From positions 1 to 64,000 of the forward strand of contig NZ_KB899936.1 in NCBI RefSeq assembly GCF_000378465.1: 64,000 nucleotides of DNA, written 5' to 3'. The notes below the pieces were generated by a model. The model searched no databases. It saw only the letters and a program-made list of their open reading frames with translations, and was not told the DNA's origin. Below are positions 34,903-44,333 of this stretch, in pieces. Each line of letters starts with the position of its first letter. The stretch's first letter is position 1. Source of the stretch: Elioraea tepidiphila DSM 17972. GTDB taxonomy: Bacteria; Pseudomonadota; Alphaproteobacteria; Acetobacterales; Acetobacteraceae. A program made the position numbers and the translations under genes.

Positions 34903-36001
34903 GGAACCGGTCCGGGCCGAGTTCGGCGACGAGGTCGGGCAGCCGCCCGGCGAGGATCCCCTCGGCGAGCGGCCCGGCATGCGCGGCCGAGAGCGTCACG
35001 CCCGAGTGGCACACCGCGACATAGGCGCCGGGATGCGCCTGCGACTGCGCATAGATCGGATAGCGATCCGGCGTCATCGGCCGGAGCGCGCCCCAGGCGC
35101 GCACGATGCGCGCGTGCCGGAGCGGCGGCAGCACCTGCACCGCGCGCGCGGCCATGCGCGCGAGCTCCTTCACGGTCGTCGCCGTCTCCCACAGGTTCTC
35201 CTCGTAGCTGACGCCGATCTGCACCACGCCCTCGGCGGTCTGGCGGATCGCGCTCGCCGGCAGGGGCAGCATCGGCGGCAGGCGTTCGGTGACCATGTTC
35301 TGTCCGCGCACCGGATGCACCGGCACCGGCATTCCGAGCATGGCGGCGAGCTTGGGCGTGCCGAGGCCCGCGGCGATGACCACGCGCTCGGCCGCGATGC
35401 TCTCCGCGCCGCGATGGAGGGTGAAGCCGGGGCGCACCGCGTCCACCGGCGCGCCCGGGCGATGCGTGCCGCCGGCGGCGCGGAAGGCCGCATGCATGCC
35501 GCGCAGCAGCAGCAGCGGATTGACGTGGCCGTCCTCGGGCGCGAGCGAGGCGCCGAGCACGCGCGGGCCGAGCGGCGTGCCGGGAATCAGCTCCTCGAGC
35601 TCGCGCCGATCGAGCATGCGCACCGGCGTGGAGGCGCCGCCGATCTGGTTGTGCAGGCGGCGCACGTCCTCGACGCGCTGTTCCCATTCCTGCTCGCCCA
35701 GCGTGAAGATCAGCCCGCCCTTGCGGCGGAAGCCGATATCGGTGCCGGCCGCACCGCTCATCGCCTCGGCGAAGCTGTCCCAGTGCCGCAGGCTTTCGCG
35801 CGTCCAGGCCGCGTAGGCGGGCATGCCGTCGCCCTTGCCCTGGCTCCAGACGAGGCCGAAATTGCCGCGCGCCGCGCGCAGCGCCACGTCGCCCTCGTCG
35901 AGCAGCACGGTGCGCGCGCCGCGCCGTGCACACCCCACGGCGATGGCCGAGCCCACCATGCCCCCGCCGACCACCGCGACATCGAACCGCTCCGCCATCA
36001 T
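34886..36001 (-). CDS. DAO-family FAD oxidoreductase, third and standalone copy
   Basis: 371 residues (370 if the second ATG at 35998 is used). Nucleotide motif VAVVGGGMVGSAIAVGCARRGARTVLLDE, then GNFGLVWSQGKGDGMPAY, and C-terminal RAWGALRPMTPDRYPIYAQS and AVCHSGVTLSAAHAG. It differs from the two beta subunits (no RSW-GI-DE-PVIG pattern) and is closer to lone D-amino-acid or glycine oxidase-like enzymes. First gene of the 13-gene minus-strand operon. No clear ribosome site, so translation may start at either ATG. Confidence 0.86.
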   Translation of the reverse strand: MMAERFDVAVVGGGMVGSAIAVGCARRGARTVLLDEGDVALRAARGNFGLVWSQGKGDGMPAYAAWTRESLRHWDSFAEAMSGAAGTDIGFRRKGGLIFTLGEQEWEQRVEDVRRLHNQIGGASTPVRMLDRRELEELIPGTPLGPRVLGASLAPEDGHVNPLLLLRGMHAAFRAAGGTHRPGAPVDAVRPGFTLHRGAESIAAERVVIAAGLGTPKLAAMLGMPVPVHPVRGQNMVTERLPPMLPLPASAIRQTAEGVVQIGVSYEENLWETATTVKELARMAARAVQVLPPLRHARIVRAWGALRPMTPDRYPIYAQSQAHPGAYVAVCHSGVTLSAAHAGPLAEGILAGRLPDLVAELGPDRFHADAA

Positions 36002-36030
36002 TTGCAGTATCCGGCGCGCCGCCCTAGCCT
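36002..36030 (+). promoter_or_regulatory. Candidate promoter for binding protein 3
   Basis: TTGCAG at 36002 and TAGCCT at 36025 are separated by 17 bases and lie 32 bases before the binding-protein ATG. The -10 matches the consensus only at three positions, so the call is tentative. The opposite strand must carry the promoter for the 13-gene operon in the same 60-base gap; no clear box was seen for it. Confidence 0.3.
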
Positions 36031-36061
36031 GCAAGACGTCGCCTGGAGACGGGAGATGTGC

Positions 36062-37576
36062 ATGCTGCGGATCGTCCTCGCCTTCGCCCTGCTCGCCACG
36101 CCGGTCGCGGCGCAGACGCTGCGGGTCGGGCAGATCGGCCAGCAATCCGGCACGCTCGATCCGCATCGCGCCACTGCCACGCCCGACAAGGGCCCGGCGA
36201 GCTGGATGTTCGACGGGCTGGTGCGCTTCCCGCCCGGCTCGGCCGAACCCGGCAAGCTCGAGCCCGATCTCGCCGAGCGCTGGGAGCGCAGCGCCGATGG
36301 GCTGACCTGGACCTTCACGCTGCGCGAGGGCGTGCAGTTCCACCACGGCATGGGCACGCTGACGGCCGAGGACGTGGCGTTCTCGCTCCGCCGGGCGGCG
36401 AGCGCCGAGAGCTCGGCCTTCGCGAGCGACTACCGCGATCTCGCCGCGGTCGAGGTGGTCGATCCGCGCACGGTGCGCGTGGTGTTCCGCCAGCCCGTGC
36501 CCAGCGCGCTCGGGCTGCTCGCGAACTACCATGGCGGCATGATCGTCTCGAAGCGCGCCGCCGAGGCCGGCGACTTCGCGCAGCGCCCGGTCGGCACCGG
36601 TCCGTTCCAGTTCGAGGCGATCGAGCCGGGCGGGCTCCGGCTCGCGGCCCACGCGCGGCATTTCCGCGGCACGCCCAGGCTCGCGGGCGTGCATGTGCGC
36701 TTCATCCCCTCGGATCAGACGCGCGAGCTCGCCTATACCGCGGGCGAGCTCGACCTCTTCATCGGACGGCGCGAGCAGCGCTGGGTGGAGCGGATGAAGC
36801 AGGCGCCGAACACGGTGGTGGAGGTGTTCGGCCCGGGCGAGTTCCGCACCCTGCTGATCAACACGAAGAGCCCGCCGCTGGATGACGTGCGCGTGCGCCG
36901 CGCGCTGATCCACGCGATCGACGTGCCGGCGATCGTGCGCTTCGTCGGGCCGGATGTGGCGCAGATCTGGCCCTCGCCGGTGCCGCCCGGCTATCTCGGC
37001 GCGATCACGGATGTGCCGACCTATCCGCACGATCCCGCACGCACGCGCGCGCTGCTCGCCGAAGCGGGGCATCCGCAGGGTGTCACGCTGAAGGCCGTGG
37101 TCTCGTCGATCACCGCGCAGCTGCCGATCATGGAGGTGATCCAGGCGCAGCTCCGCCGCGCGGGCATCACGCTGGAGATGGACGTGGTGGAGCATGCGAC
37201 CTACCACGCGCGCATCCGCCAGGACCTCTCGCAGGTGACGTTCTATGGTGCGGCACGCTTCCCCGTGGCGGACTCCTACCTGACGCAGTTCTACCACTCG
37301 CGCTCGGCCCCCGGGCAGCCGACCATGTCGCTGAACTTCGCCCATTGCAGCGCGGCCGATGCCGAGATCGACGCCGCGCGCAGCGAGCCTGATGCCGCGA
37401 AGCAGGCGGCGCTCTGGGCCACCGCGCAGCGCAAGATCATGGAGGCGGCGTGCGCGCTGCCGCTCTATGACTTGCGCCAGGTCTGGGTACGCAACAGCCG
37501 GGTCGCGCTCGGCTACACGCTCGAGGGATCGCTCAATCTCGCCCCGCCGATCACCGCGGAGACAGCGCTCCGCTGA
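36062..37576 (+). CDS. Peptide-type ABC substrate-binding protein (SBP family 5), set 2 paralogue
   Basis: 504 residues with a Sec signal (MLRIVLAFALLATPVAAQ). It shares with the binding protein at 26094 long similar stretches (FTLREGVQFHHGMGTLTAED, VVEHATYHARIRQDLSQ, FYGAARFPVADSYLTQFYHSR). No permease is adjacent on its strand, so it probably feeds the set-2 transporter of the divergent operon with a second ligand. GGGAG lies six bases before the ATG at 36062. The two paralogues on opposite strands suggest a duplication within this island. Confidence 0.88.
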   Translation: MLRIVLAFALLATPVAAQTLRVGQIGQQSGTLDPHRATATPDKGPASWMFDGLVRFPPGSAEPGKLEPDLAERWERSADGLTWTFTLREGVQFHHGMGTLTAEDVAFSLRRAASAESSAFASDYRDLAAVEVVDPRTVRVVFRQPVPSALGLLANYHGGMIVSKRAAEAGDFAQRPVGTGPFQFEAIEPGGLRLAAHARHFRGTPRLAGVHVRFIPSDQTRELAYTAGELDLFIGRREQRWVERMKQAPNTVVEVFGPGEFRTLLINTKSPPLDDVRVRRALIHAIDVPAIVRFVGPDVAQIWPSPVPPGYLGAITDVPTYPHDPARTRALLAEAGHPQGVTLKAVVSSITAQLPIMEVIQAQLRRAGITLEMDVVEHATYHARIRQDLSQVTFYGAARFPVADSYLTQFYHSRSAPGQPTMSLNFAHCSAADAEIDAARSEPDAAKQAALWATAQRKIMEAACALPLYDLRQVWVRNSRVALGYTLEGSLNLAPPITAETALR

Positions 37577-37578
37577 GA

Positions 37579-38961
37579 TCAGGCGAGCAGGCGGCGCATC
37601 GTCGCGGCGAAGCGCGCGGCGATCGCCTCCTCCGCCGCGTGCCGTCCGGCGACGATCACCGGACGGCCCGCGACATAGACATCGCGCAAGAGCCCCGGCG
37701 CGGGCGCGAACACGAGCGTGTCCGCGATCGTCGCGCCCGCGCGCCCGGCGAGCATCGGGTGCGTGCCGTCGAGTACGACCAGGTCGGCGCGCTGTCCGGG
37801 CGCGATCTCGCCGCAAGGCTGCGCCGCCGCCCGCGCGCCCGAGGCGGCCGCCGCGCGCCACAGCGCCGTGCCGGTGGAGGGTTCCGCCGCGCTCGCGCCG
37901 ACCGCGCGGCGCAGATGACGCAGGCGTTGGGCGTAGTCCAGCATCCTGAGTTCGCCCGCGGCCTCCGTGCCGACATGGCTGTCCGTGCCGATCCCGAACG
38001 CACCGCCCGCGGCGCGCCAGCCGGGAAACGGGAAGATGCCGTCGCCGAGATTGCCCTCGGTGGTCGGGCAGAGCCCGGCAACCGCCCCCGTCGCGGCGAG
38101 GGCCGCCGTCTCGGCCGCGTCCATGTGCGTCGCGTGGATCACGCACCAGCGCCGATCGACCGGCAGATGCGCGAGCAGGCGCGCGACCGGCCGCTGGCCG
38201 GTTGCGGCGAGGCACTCCTCGACCTCGCGCGGCTGCTCGGCGGCGTGGATGTGCAGCGGTGCCGCCTCGTCGCCGCGCCGGACCGCCGCAGCGAAGGCGG
38301 CGAGCTCCTCCACCGTGACCGCGCGCAGGCTGTGCGGTGCGGCGCCGACGCGAAGCAGCGGATCGGATGCGGCCGCGCGGCGCAACGCGGCGATGATGTC
38401 GAGCACCGTCTCCGGCGGCAGCAGGAACCGGCGCTGGCCCTCGGTCGGCGGCCGGCCGAAGCCGCCATGGCGGTAGAGGCTCGGCAGGATGGTGGGCGCG
38501 ATCCCCGCCTGCCGCGCGGCAGCGAGGATGCGCCAGGCCATCTCGGCCGGATCGGCGTAGGGTGCGCCCGAGATGTCGGCCTGGAGGTAGTGGAACTCGA
38601 CCACGGCCGTGAAGCCGCCCTTGAGCAGCGCGACATAGAGCAGCGCGGCGATCGCCTCGACATCCTCGGGCGTCAGGCGGGCGAGGAAGCGGTACATGAT
38701 CTCGCGCCAGGACCAGAAATGATCCTCGCCCGAGGGGCTGCGCGTCTCCGCGAGCCCCGCCATCGCGAACTGGAACGCGTGGCTGTGCAGGTTCGTCATG
38801 CCGGGCAGCACCGGACCGGCGAGGGACACCGCGCCGCCGCGTGGTGTCTCCGCCGCGACCGCGGCGACCGTTCCATCCGCCGCGAGCGTGATGGCGACAT
38901 CGCGCGCCCACCCCTCGGGCAGCAGTGCCCACGGCGCATGCAAAGTCCTGCTGTCGGCCAC
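37579..38961 (-). CDS. hutF: Formimidoylglutamate deiminase (HutF) of the amidohydrolase superfamily
   Basis: 460 residues, the normal HutF length. Metal and active-site segments are intact: NLHSHAFQFAMAGL, VEFHYLQADISG, HIHAAEQPREVEEC, VIHATHMDAAE, LCPTTEGNLGDGIFPFPG and IGTDSHVGTEAAGE. HutF removes ammonia from N-formimino-glutamate in histidine breakdown. No hutH, hutU, hutI or hutG is in the window, and the gene lies between two uptake systems and hyuAB, so it may act on a related amidine or cyclic compound here (inference). It ends two bases from the convergent binding-protein gene. Confidence 0.85.
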   Translation of the reverse strand: MADSRTLHAPWALLPEGWARDVAITLAADGTVAAVAAETPRGGAVSLAGPVLPGMTNLHSHAFQFAMAGLAETRSPSGEDHFWSWREIMYRFLARLTPEDVEAIAALLYVALLKGGFTAVVEFHYLQADISGAPYADPAEMAWRILAAARQAGIAPTILPSLYRHGGFGRPPTEGQRRFLLPPETVLDIIAALRRAAASDPLLRVGAAPHSLRAVTVEELAAFAAAVRRGDEAAPLHIHAAEQPREVEECLAATGQRPVARLLAHLPVDRRWCVIHATHMDAAETAALAATGAVAGLCPTTEGNLGDGIFPFPGWRAAGGAFGIGTDSHVGTEAAGELRMLDYAQRLRHLRRAVGASAAEPSTGTALWRAAAASGARAAAQPCGEIAPGQRADLVVLDGTHPMLAGRAGATIADTLVFAPAPGLLRDVYVAGRPVIVAGRHAAEEAIAARFAATMRRLLA

Positions 38962-38982
38962 GCTGTTTCGCTCCCCGATGTC

Positions 38983-39010
38983 TTGCCGCGCTGCGGCACG
39001 CCGCTAGGAT
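38983..39010 (+). promoter_or_regulatory. Candidate promoter of hyuAB
   Basis: TTGCCG (38983) and TAGGAT (39005) with a 16-base spacer lie 38 bases upstream of the hyuA start, in the 87-base divergent gap with hutF. Each hexamer matches the sigma-70 consensus at four of six positions. Tentative. Confidence 0.35.
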
Positions 39011-39048
39011 GCGACGCGAAAGCGCGAACGGACCAGAGGGACTGAGGC

Positions 39049-41103
39049 ATGGCGTGGCGTGTCGGCGTCGATTCCGGAGGCACGTTCACGGATGTCTGCC
39101 TGTTCGACGAGGAGAGCGGCCGGATCGATGTCTGGAAGGTCGCCTCGACCCCCGATGACCCGTCGCGCGCGATCGCCCAGGGTGTGGACGAGGGCATGGC
39201 GCGCATCGGCCGCGGCCCGGCCGACGTCGCCTATTTCGGCCATGGCACGACGGTCGCGACCAACGCGCTGATCCAGCATCGCGGCGTGCCGACCGGACTG
39301 ATCACCACCGAAGGGTTCCGCGACCTCCTGGAGATCGGCCGGCAGAAGCGGCCCGACCTCTACGACCTCCAGGTGGACAAGCCGCCGGTGCTGGTCGCGC
39401 GCGACCTCCGGCTCGAAGTGCCGGAGCGCGTGCGCCATGACGGCACGGTCGAGACGCGGCTGGACGAGACCGCGCTGCGCGAGGCCGCACGCGCGCTGAA
39501 GCGCGCCGGCGTCGCCGCGGTCGCGGTGTGCTTCCTCTACTCCTTCGTCCGCCCCGAGCACGAGGCGACCGCGCGGCGCATCCTCGCCGAGGAACTGCCC
39601 GAGGCGTTCCTCTCGATCAGCCACGAGATCGCGCCCGAGTTCCGCGAGTTCGAACGCCTCTCGACCGCGGTGGTGAACGCTTATCTCGGCCCGGTGATGC
39701 AGCGCTACATCCGCCGGCTGGCCGACCGGCTCGCCGCGCTCGGCATGACGGCGACGCCGCATCTGACGCAGTCGAACGGCGGCGTGATGGGGCTGGAGGC
39801 GGCGGCGAACCTGCCCGTGCGCATGGTGCTGTCGGGCCCCTCGACCGGCGTGGTCGGCGCCCAGGCGGTCGGGCGGCTCGCCGGGTTCCCCGACCTCATC
39901 ACCTTCGACATGGGCGGCACCAGCACCGATGTCGCCCTGTTGCAGAGCGGCGAGCCCAGGCTCGCGAGCGAGAACATCGTCCACGGCTACCCGATCAAGG
40001 CGCCGATGCTCGACATCCACACGGTGGGCGCCGGCGGCGGCTCGATCGCGTACGTGGACAGCGGCGGCCTGCTCAAGGTCGGGCCGCGCAGCGCGGGCGC
40101 CGATCCGGGCCCGGTGTGCTACGATCGCGGCAACGACGAGCCCGCGGTGACGGATGCGAACGTGGTGCTCGGCACGCTGCATCCGACCCATCTGCTGGGC
40201 GGGCGCATGCCGATCCGGCGCGAGCGGGCGATCGCCGCGATCGAGCGGCTGGCGAAGCGGCTCGGCCTGGAGACGATGGAGACGGCGCAGGGCATCCTCT
40301 CGGTCGTCACCGCCAACATGGCGAAGGCGATCCGCGTGATCAGCGTGCAGCGCGGCCACGACCCGCGCGACTACACGCTGATGGCCTTCGGCGGTGCCGG
40401 GCCCCTGCACGCCGCGCGGCTCGCGCGCGAGCTTGAGATCCGGCGCGTGCTGGTGCCGCGCAACCCGGGGATCCTGTGCGCGATGGGGCTGCTGCTGACC
40501 GATCTGCGCGCGGATTTCGCGGCGACGCGACTGACCCCGCTCGGCAAGGAGGCGCTCGTGCCGATGACGGCCGCGTTCGCGACCCTGGCGCAGCAGGCCG
40601 AGGACTGGTTCGCGCTGGAAGGAATCCCCGAGGCTGCGCGCCACATCACGCGCACCGTCGACATGCGCTACGCCGGACAGAACTACGAGCTGCCGGTCGC
40701 GCTGCCGGACGGGCCGTTCGATGCGGGCACGCTCGCGCTGCTCGCCGAGGGCTTCGCGGCCGAGCATCGCCGCATGTACGGCTTCGTCGCCGAGGGCGAG
40801 CCGGTGCAGCTCGTCACCTTCCGCATCGAGGCGACGGGACAGGTGCGCAAGGCCGCGTTCACCGCGAAGCCGCTCGGCGGCGCGGACCCCGAGCCGGCGC
40901 GCGAGGGCAGCCGCGATGTCTGGCTGCCCGAGGCGGGCGGCTTCGTCGCCGTGCCGGTCTATGCGCGCGACCGGCTGACCCCCGGCAACCGCATCGCCGG
41001 CCCCGCCATCGTCGAGCAGATGGACTCGACCACGCTGGTGCTGCCCGGCATGCGCGCGCGCGTGGACGGCTACGACAACCTGGTCCTGGAGGCCGCGGCA
41101 TGA
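39049..41103 (+). CDS. hyuA: Hydantoinase/oxoprolinase subunit A (HyuA)
   Basis: 684 residues of the HyuA family. Actin-like ATPase motifs VGVDSGGTFTDVCLFDEE at the N-terminus, then GHGTTVATNALIQHRG, and DMGGTSTDVALLQ near residue 290. With HyuB it forms an ATP-driven amidohydrolase that opens hydantoins, 5-oxoproline or acetone-carboxylase-type substrates. It overlaps hyuB by four bases (ATGA). The adjacent transporter and oxidoreductase genes suggest a role in catabolism of a cyclic amide. Confidence 0.92.
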   Translation: MAWRVGVDSGGTFTDVCLFDEESGRIDVWKVASTPDDPSRAIAQGVDEGMARIGRGPADVAYFGHGTTVATNALIQHRGVPTGLITTEGFRDLLEIGRQKRPDLYDLQVDKPPVLVARDLRLEVPERVRHDGTVETRLDETALREAARALKRAGVAAVAVCFLYSFVRPEHEATARRILAEELPEAFLSISHEIAPEFREFERLSTAVVNAYLGPVMQRYIRRLADRLAALGMTATPHLTQSNGGVMGLEAAANLPVRMVLSGPSTGVVGAQAVGRLAGFPDLITFDMGGTSTDVALLQSGEPRLASENIVHGYPIKAPMLDIHTVGAGGGSIAYVDSGGLLKVGPRSAGADPGPVCYDRGNDEPAVTDANVVLGTLHPTHLLGGRMPIRRERAIAAIERLAKRLGLETMETAQGILSVVTANMAKAIRVISVQRGHDPRDYTLMAFGGAGPLHAARLARELEIRRVLVPRNPGILCAMGLLLTDLRADFAATRLTPLGKEALVPMTAAFATLAQQAEDWFALEGIPEAARHITRTVDMRYAGQNYELPVALPDGPFDAGTLALLAEGFAAEHRRMYGFVAEGEPVQLVTFRIEATGQVRKAAFTAKPLGGADPEPAREGSRDVWLPEAGGFVAVPVYARDRLTPGNRIAGPAIVEQMDSTTLVLPGMRARVDGYDNLVLEAAA

Positions 41104-42746
41104 ACGTCACCCTCGACATCGCCCGGCCGCAGGTCGATCCGATCACGGTCGAGGTGATCGGCTCGGCGCTCTCCTCGATCGTCGAGGAGATGGGCGAGGC
41201 GCTGGTGCGCGCCTCCTACTCGACCAACATCAAGGAGCGGCGCGACTGCTCCACCGCGCTGTTCGACATCGAGGGCCGCACGCTCTGCCAGGCCGAGCAC
41301 ATCCCGATCCATCTCGGCAGCTTCATCGGCGTGATCGAGCGCATCCTGAAGCGCCATCCGGTCGAGGAGATGCGCCCCGGCGACGTGTTCGTCGGCAACG
41401 ACGCCTACGAGGGGGGCGGCACGCACCTGCCCGACATCGTGCTCGCCGAGCCGATCTTCGTCGAGGGCCGCATCGTCGCCTGGGCGGTCAATCTGGCGCA
41501 CCACGCCGACTTCGCCGATCGCGGCCATGCGCACATCTACCAGGAGGGGCTGCGCATCCCGCCGATCCGGCTCTACCGCGAAGGCCGGCTGCAGGAGGAC
41601 ATCCAGGAGCTGATCTTGCTGAACTGCCAGGTGCCGCGCGAGCGCCTCTCCGACCTGCGCGCGCAGATGGCGGCGAACCGGCTCGGCGTCGCGCGCATGC
41701 AGGCGCTGTGCGCCAAGTACGGCACCGAGACCGTGCTGGCCGCAGGCGCCGCCCTGCTCGACTACGCCGAGCGCAAGATGCGCGCCGGCATCGCCGCGAT
41801 CCCCGACGGCGTGTGGCGCTTCGAGGACGTGCATGACAGCCCCGAGATCGAGGGCGAACTGCCGCTGTCGATCGAGCTCGAGGTGAAGGGCGACACGATG
41901 CGCCTGCACTTCGACGGGCCCGACCAGGTGCGCGCCGGCATCAACATGACCTACACCGCCCTGCTCGCGACCGTCTATTACGCGGTCAAGACGGTGGTCG
42001 ATCCCACCATCCTGCCCAATGCCGGGCTCGCCCGTCCGCTGGTCGTGACGGGGCGCGAGGGCAGCGTGGTGAACTGCGTGCATCCGGCGGCCGTGAACGC
42101 GCGGCTCTCGACGTGCCAGCGCGTGGTCGACCTGATCCACGGCGCCCTCGCCCAGGCCGTGCCCGAGCGCGTCACGGCGGCCCACAACGGCGCCTGCTTC
42201 GTCGCGAGCTTCGTCGGCCGGCAGCCCGGCACCGGCGAGCCCTGGGTCTATCTCGAGACGATCGGCGGCGGCTTCGGCGCGCGCGCCGGCAAGGACGGGC
42301 TCGACGGCGTGCATGTGCACACCACCAATACCTCGAACCTGCCGGTCGAGGCGCTGGAGACCGAGTATCCGCTGACGCTGGTGCGCTACGAGCTGGTCGA
42401 CGGCTCGGGCGGGCCGGGGACGCATCGCGGCGGCATGGGGCTGCGCCGCGTCTATCGCGCCGAGGCCGACTGCCGGCTGAGGCTCGACGGCGCACGGTTC
42501 CGCTCGGCCCCCTGGGGGCTCCAGGGCGGGCTGCCGGGCGGCAAGGGCCGTTTCGTGTTCGGCCCCGGCGTCGAGCCCTTCCACCTCGGCAACGGGACGT
42601 TGCGCGCCGGCCAGTGGGTGGAGATCATCACGCCCGGGGCGGGCGGCTACGGACCGCCCGCCGGCCGGAGCGCCGAGGCGGTCGCCCGCGATGTCCGCGA
42701 GGGGCGGATCAGCGCGGCGGAGGCCGAGACGATCTACCGACGCTGA
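41100..42746 (+). CDS. hyuB: Hydantoinase/oxoprolinase subunit B (HyuB)
   Basis: 548 residues, standard HyuB length. It starts MNVTLDIARPQVDPITVEVIGSA and has EEMGEALVRASYSTNIKERRDCST, HIPIHLGSFIGVI, DVFVGNDAYEGGGTHLPDIVL and AVNLAHHADF, the conserved core with the metal-binding D/H residues. The C-terminus has ETEYPLTLVRYELVDGSGG and GGMGLRRVY. It acts as the catalytic partner of HyuA; start coupled to the hyuA stop. A 6-base-pair hairpin (42747-42763) follows the stop. Confidence 0.92.
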   Translation: MNVTLDIARPQVDPITVEVIGSALSSIVEEMGEALVRASYSTNIKERRDCSTALFDIEGRTLCQAEHIPIHLGSFIGVIERILKRHPVEEMRPGDVFVGNDAYEGGGTHLPDIVLAEPIFVEGRIVAWAVNLAHHADFADRGHAHIYQEGLRIPPIRLYREGRLQEDIQELILLNCQVPRERLSDLRAQMAANRLGVARMQALCAKYGTETVLAAGAALLDYAERKMRAGIAAIPDGVWRFEDVHDSPEIEGELPLSIELEVKGDTMRLHFDGPDQVRAGINMTYTALLATVYYAVKTVVDPTILPNAGLARPLVVTGREGSVVNCVHPAAVNARLSTCQRVVDLIHGALAQAVPERVTAAHNGACFVASFVGRQPGTGEPWVYLETIGGGFGARAGKDGLDGVHVHTTNTSNLPVEALETEYPLTLVRYELVDGSGGPGTHRGGMGLRRVYRAEADCRLRLDGARFRSAPWGLQGGLPGGKGRFVFGPGVEPFHLGNGTLRAGQWVEIITPGAGGYGPPAGRSAEAVARDVREGRISAAEAETIYRR

Positions 42747-42796
42747 CGGCCGCCGCGCGGCCGATCAAGGTCCAGACAACACACAGGGAGACGACG

Positions 42797-44326
42797 ATGA
42801 CACCGACACGACGTTCACTCCTTGCCGCCGGCGCAGCCCTGCCGTTCCTCGGCGCGGTGCCGGCGCGCGCGCAGCGCCAGCCCGGCGTGCTGCGGTTCGG
42901 CCTCTCCTCGTTCCCGCCGAGCATCCAGCCCTGGGTGAACACCGGCACCGCGGCGGCGACCGTGAAGCTGCTGATCTATCGCGGGCTCGTCTCCTTTGCG
43001 CCCGACGGCACGCTGCGCGGCGAGCTCGCCGAGAGCTGGCAGAACGAGAACCCGACGACCTGGGTGTTCCGCCTGCGCGAGAACGCGGTGTTCCAGAACG
43101 GCGACCGCGTGACCTCGGAGGACATCCGCTGGAACCTGGAGCAGATGGCGGCCGAGCGCTCGACCGCGTTCTACCGCGGCCAGGCGCAGCGGATCGCGCG
43201 GATCGAGACGCCCGATGCGCGCACCGTGCGCCTCGTCACCATGGAGCCGATGGTGACGCTGCCGCTCTGGTTCGCGAACTACCACATGATGATGGTCTCG
43301 CCGCGTTCGCCCACGGGCGCGGGGAGCCTGCCCATCGGCGCCGGGCCGTTCGTGCTGAAGGGCCAGGAGCGCGGCGTCTCGCTCGATCTCGAACCGTTCG
43401 ACCGCTACTACAAGCCGGGTCTGCCGAAGCTACGCGGCGTCCGCATGATCGCCTATGCCGACGAGAACCTGCGCGTCGCCGCGTTGCAGGCAGGCGATGT
43501 CGACCTGATCGAGTACGTGCCCTGGCAGGCGATGGCCTCGATCGAGGCCGATCCGAAGCTGCGTCTGGACGCGGCCGACGGTCCGTTCATGTATCTCACG
43601 TTCAACACGACGCGACCGCATCTGGGCGATGCGCGCGTGCGCCGCGCGATCGCGCACGCGATCCGGCGCGAGGACATCGTCAAGGCGGCGTTCTTCGGCC
43701 GCGGCTCGCCGCTCGAGGGTCTGCCGATCCCGCCGGGCAGCCCGCTCTTCGATGCCGAACTCGCGACCGGCTGGCGCTACGACCCCGATCGCGCCCGCGC
43801 CCTGCTGGCCGAGGCCGGCGTGCCCAACGGCTTCTCGACCAACATCCTCTCGACCGCGCAGTACGGCATGCACAAGGACACCGCGGAGGTGGTGCAGCAG
43901 CACCTCGCCGCGGTCGGCATCCAGGCCGAGCTGCGCCTGCCCGACTGGGCGACGCGCGTCACCCTCGGCAATCGCGGCCAGTTCGACATCTCGGTGATGG
44001 GCACGACGACCGAGAACAACGACCCGGACGGCCTGACCAACCTGATCGACGGTTCGCTGCCCGCCTCCTACATCCGCAGCATCGGCCTGCGCGTGCCGCG
44101 GATCGAGGAGCTGCTGGCGGCCGGGCGGGCCGAGTTCGACGAGGCCAAGCGCCGCGCGATCTACACCGAGATGCAGCGGATCGCGCTCGCGGAGGCGCCG
44201 ATCGTCGGTCTCGCCTGGCGCAGCCAGGGCTACGCCATGGTGCCCGAGGTGCGGGGGTTCAAGGCGCTGGCGGGCGCGCTGAACTTCTTCTCCGGCATCA
44301 CGCTCGAGGAGACCACGATCGGCTGA
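42797..44326 (+). CDS. Peptide-type ABC substrate-binding protein (SBP family 5), set 3
   Basis: 509 residues. Signal MTPTRRSLLAAGAALPFLG with a twin arginine (Tat-type). Family-5 body: FGLSSFPPSIQPWVNTG, FRLRENAVFQNGDRVTSEDI, LPIGAGPFVLKG and VRRAIAHAIRREDIVKAAFFG. Different from the set-2 paralogues in sequence. It precedes the dppB, dppC-D fusion and dppF genes and follows hyuAB in one operon, so its ligand is a candidate hyuAB substrate. A GGGAG sits seven bases before the ATG. Confidence 0.9.
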   Translation: MTPTRRSLLAAGAALPFLGAVPARAQRQPGVLRFGLSSFPPSIQPWVNTGTAAATVKLLIYRGLVSFAPDGTLRGELAESWQNENPTTWVFRLRENAVFQNGDRVTSEDIRWNLEQMAAERSTAFYRGQAQRIARIETPDARTVRLVTMEPMVTLPLWFANYHMMMVSPRSPTGAGSLPIGAGPFVLKGQERGVSLDLEPFDRYYKPGLPKLRGVRMIAYADENLRVAALQAGDVDLIEYVPWQAMASIEADPKLRLDAADGPFMYLTFNTTRPHLGDARVRRAIAHAIRREDIVKAAFFGRGSPLEGLPIPPGSPLFDAELATGWRYDPDRARALLAEAGVPNGFSTNILSTAQYGMHKDTAEVVQQHLAAVGIQAELRLPDWATRVTLGNRGQFDISVMGTTTENNDPDGLTNLIDGSLPASYIRSIGLRVPRIEELLAAGRAEFDEAKRRAIYTEMQRIALAEAPIVGLAWRSQGYAMVPEVRGFKALAGALNFFSGITLEETTIG

Positions 44327-44333
44327 CGCGGCG

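Noticed and set aside
34886-38932. A 1348-codon open frame spanning the DAO gene, the binding protein and hutF
   Set aside because: Only the last 371 codons are a true gene; the rest is shadow of genes in other frames or on the other strand. Long open frames are common here because of high GC content.
42747-42763. Six-base-pair hairpin after hyuB
   Set aside because: Short stem in very GC-rich DNA, no T-run, within what looks like one operon; weak as a terminator.
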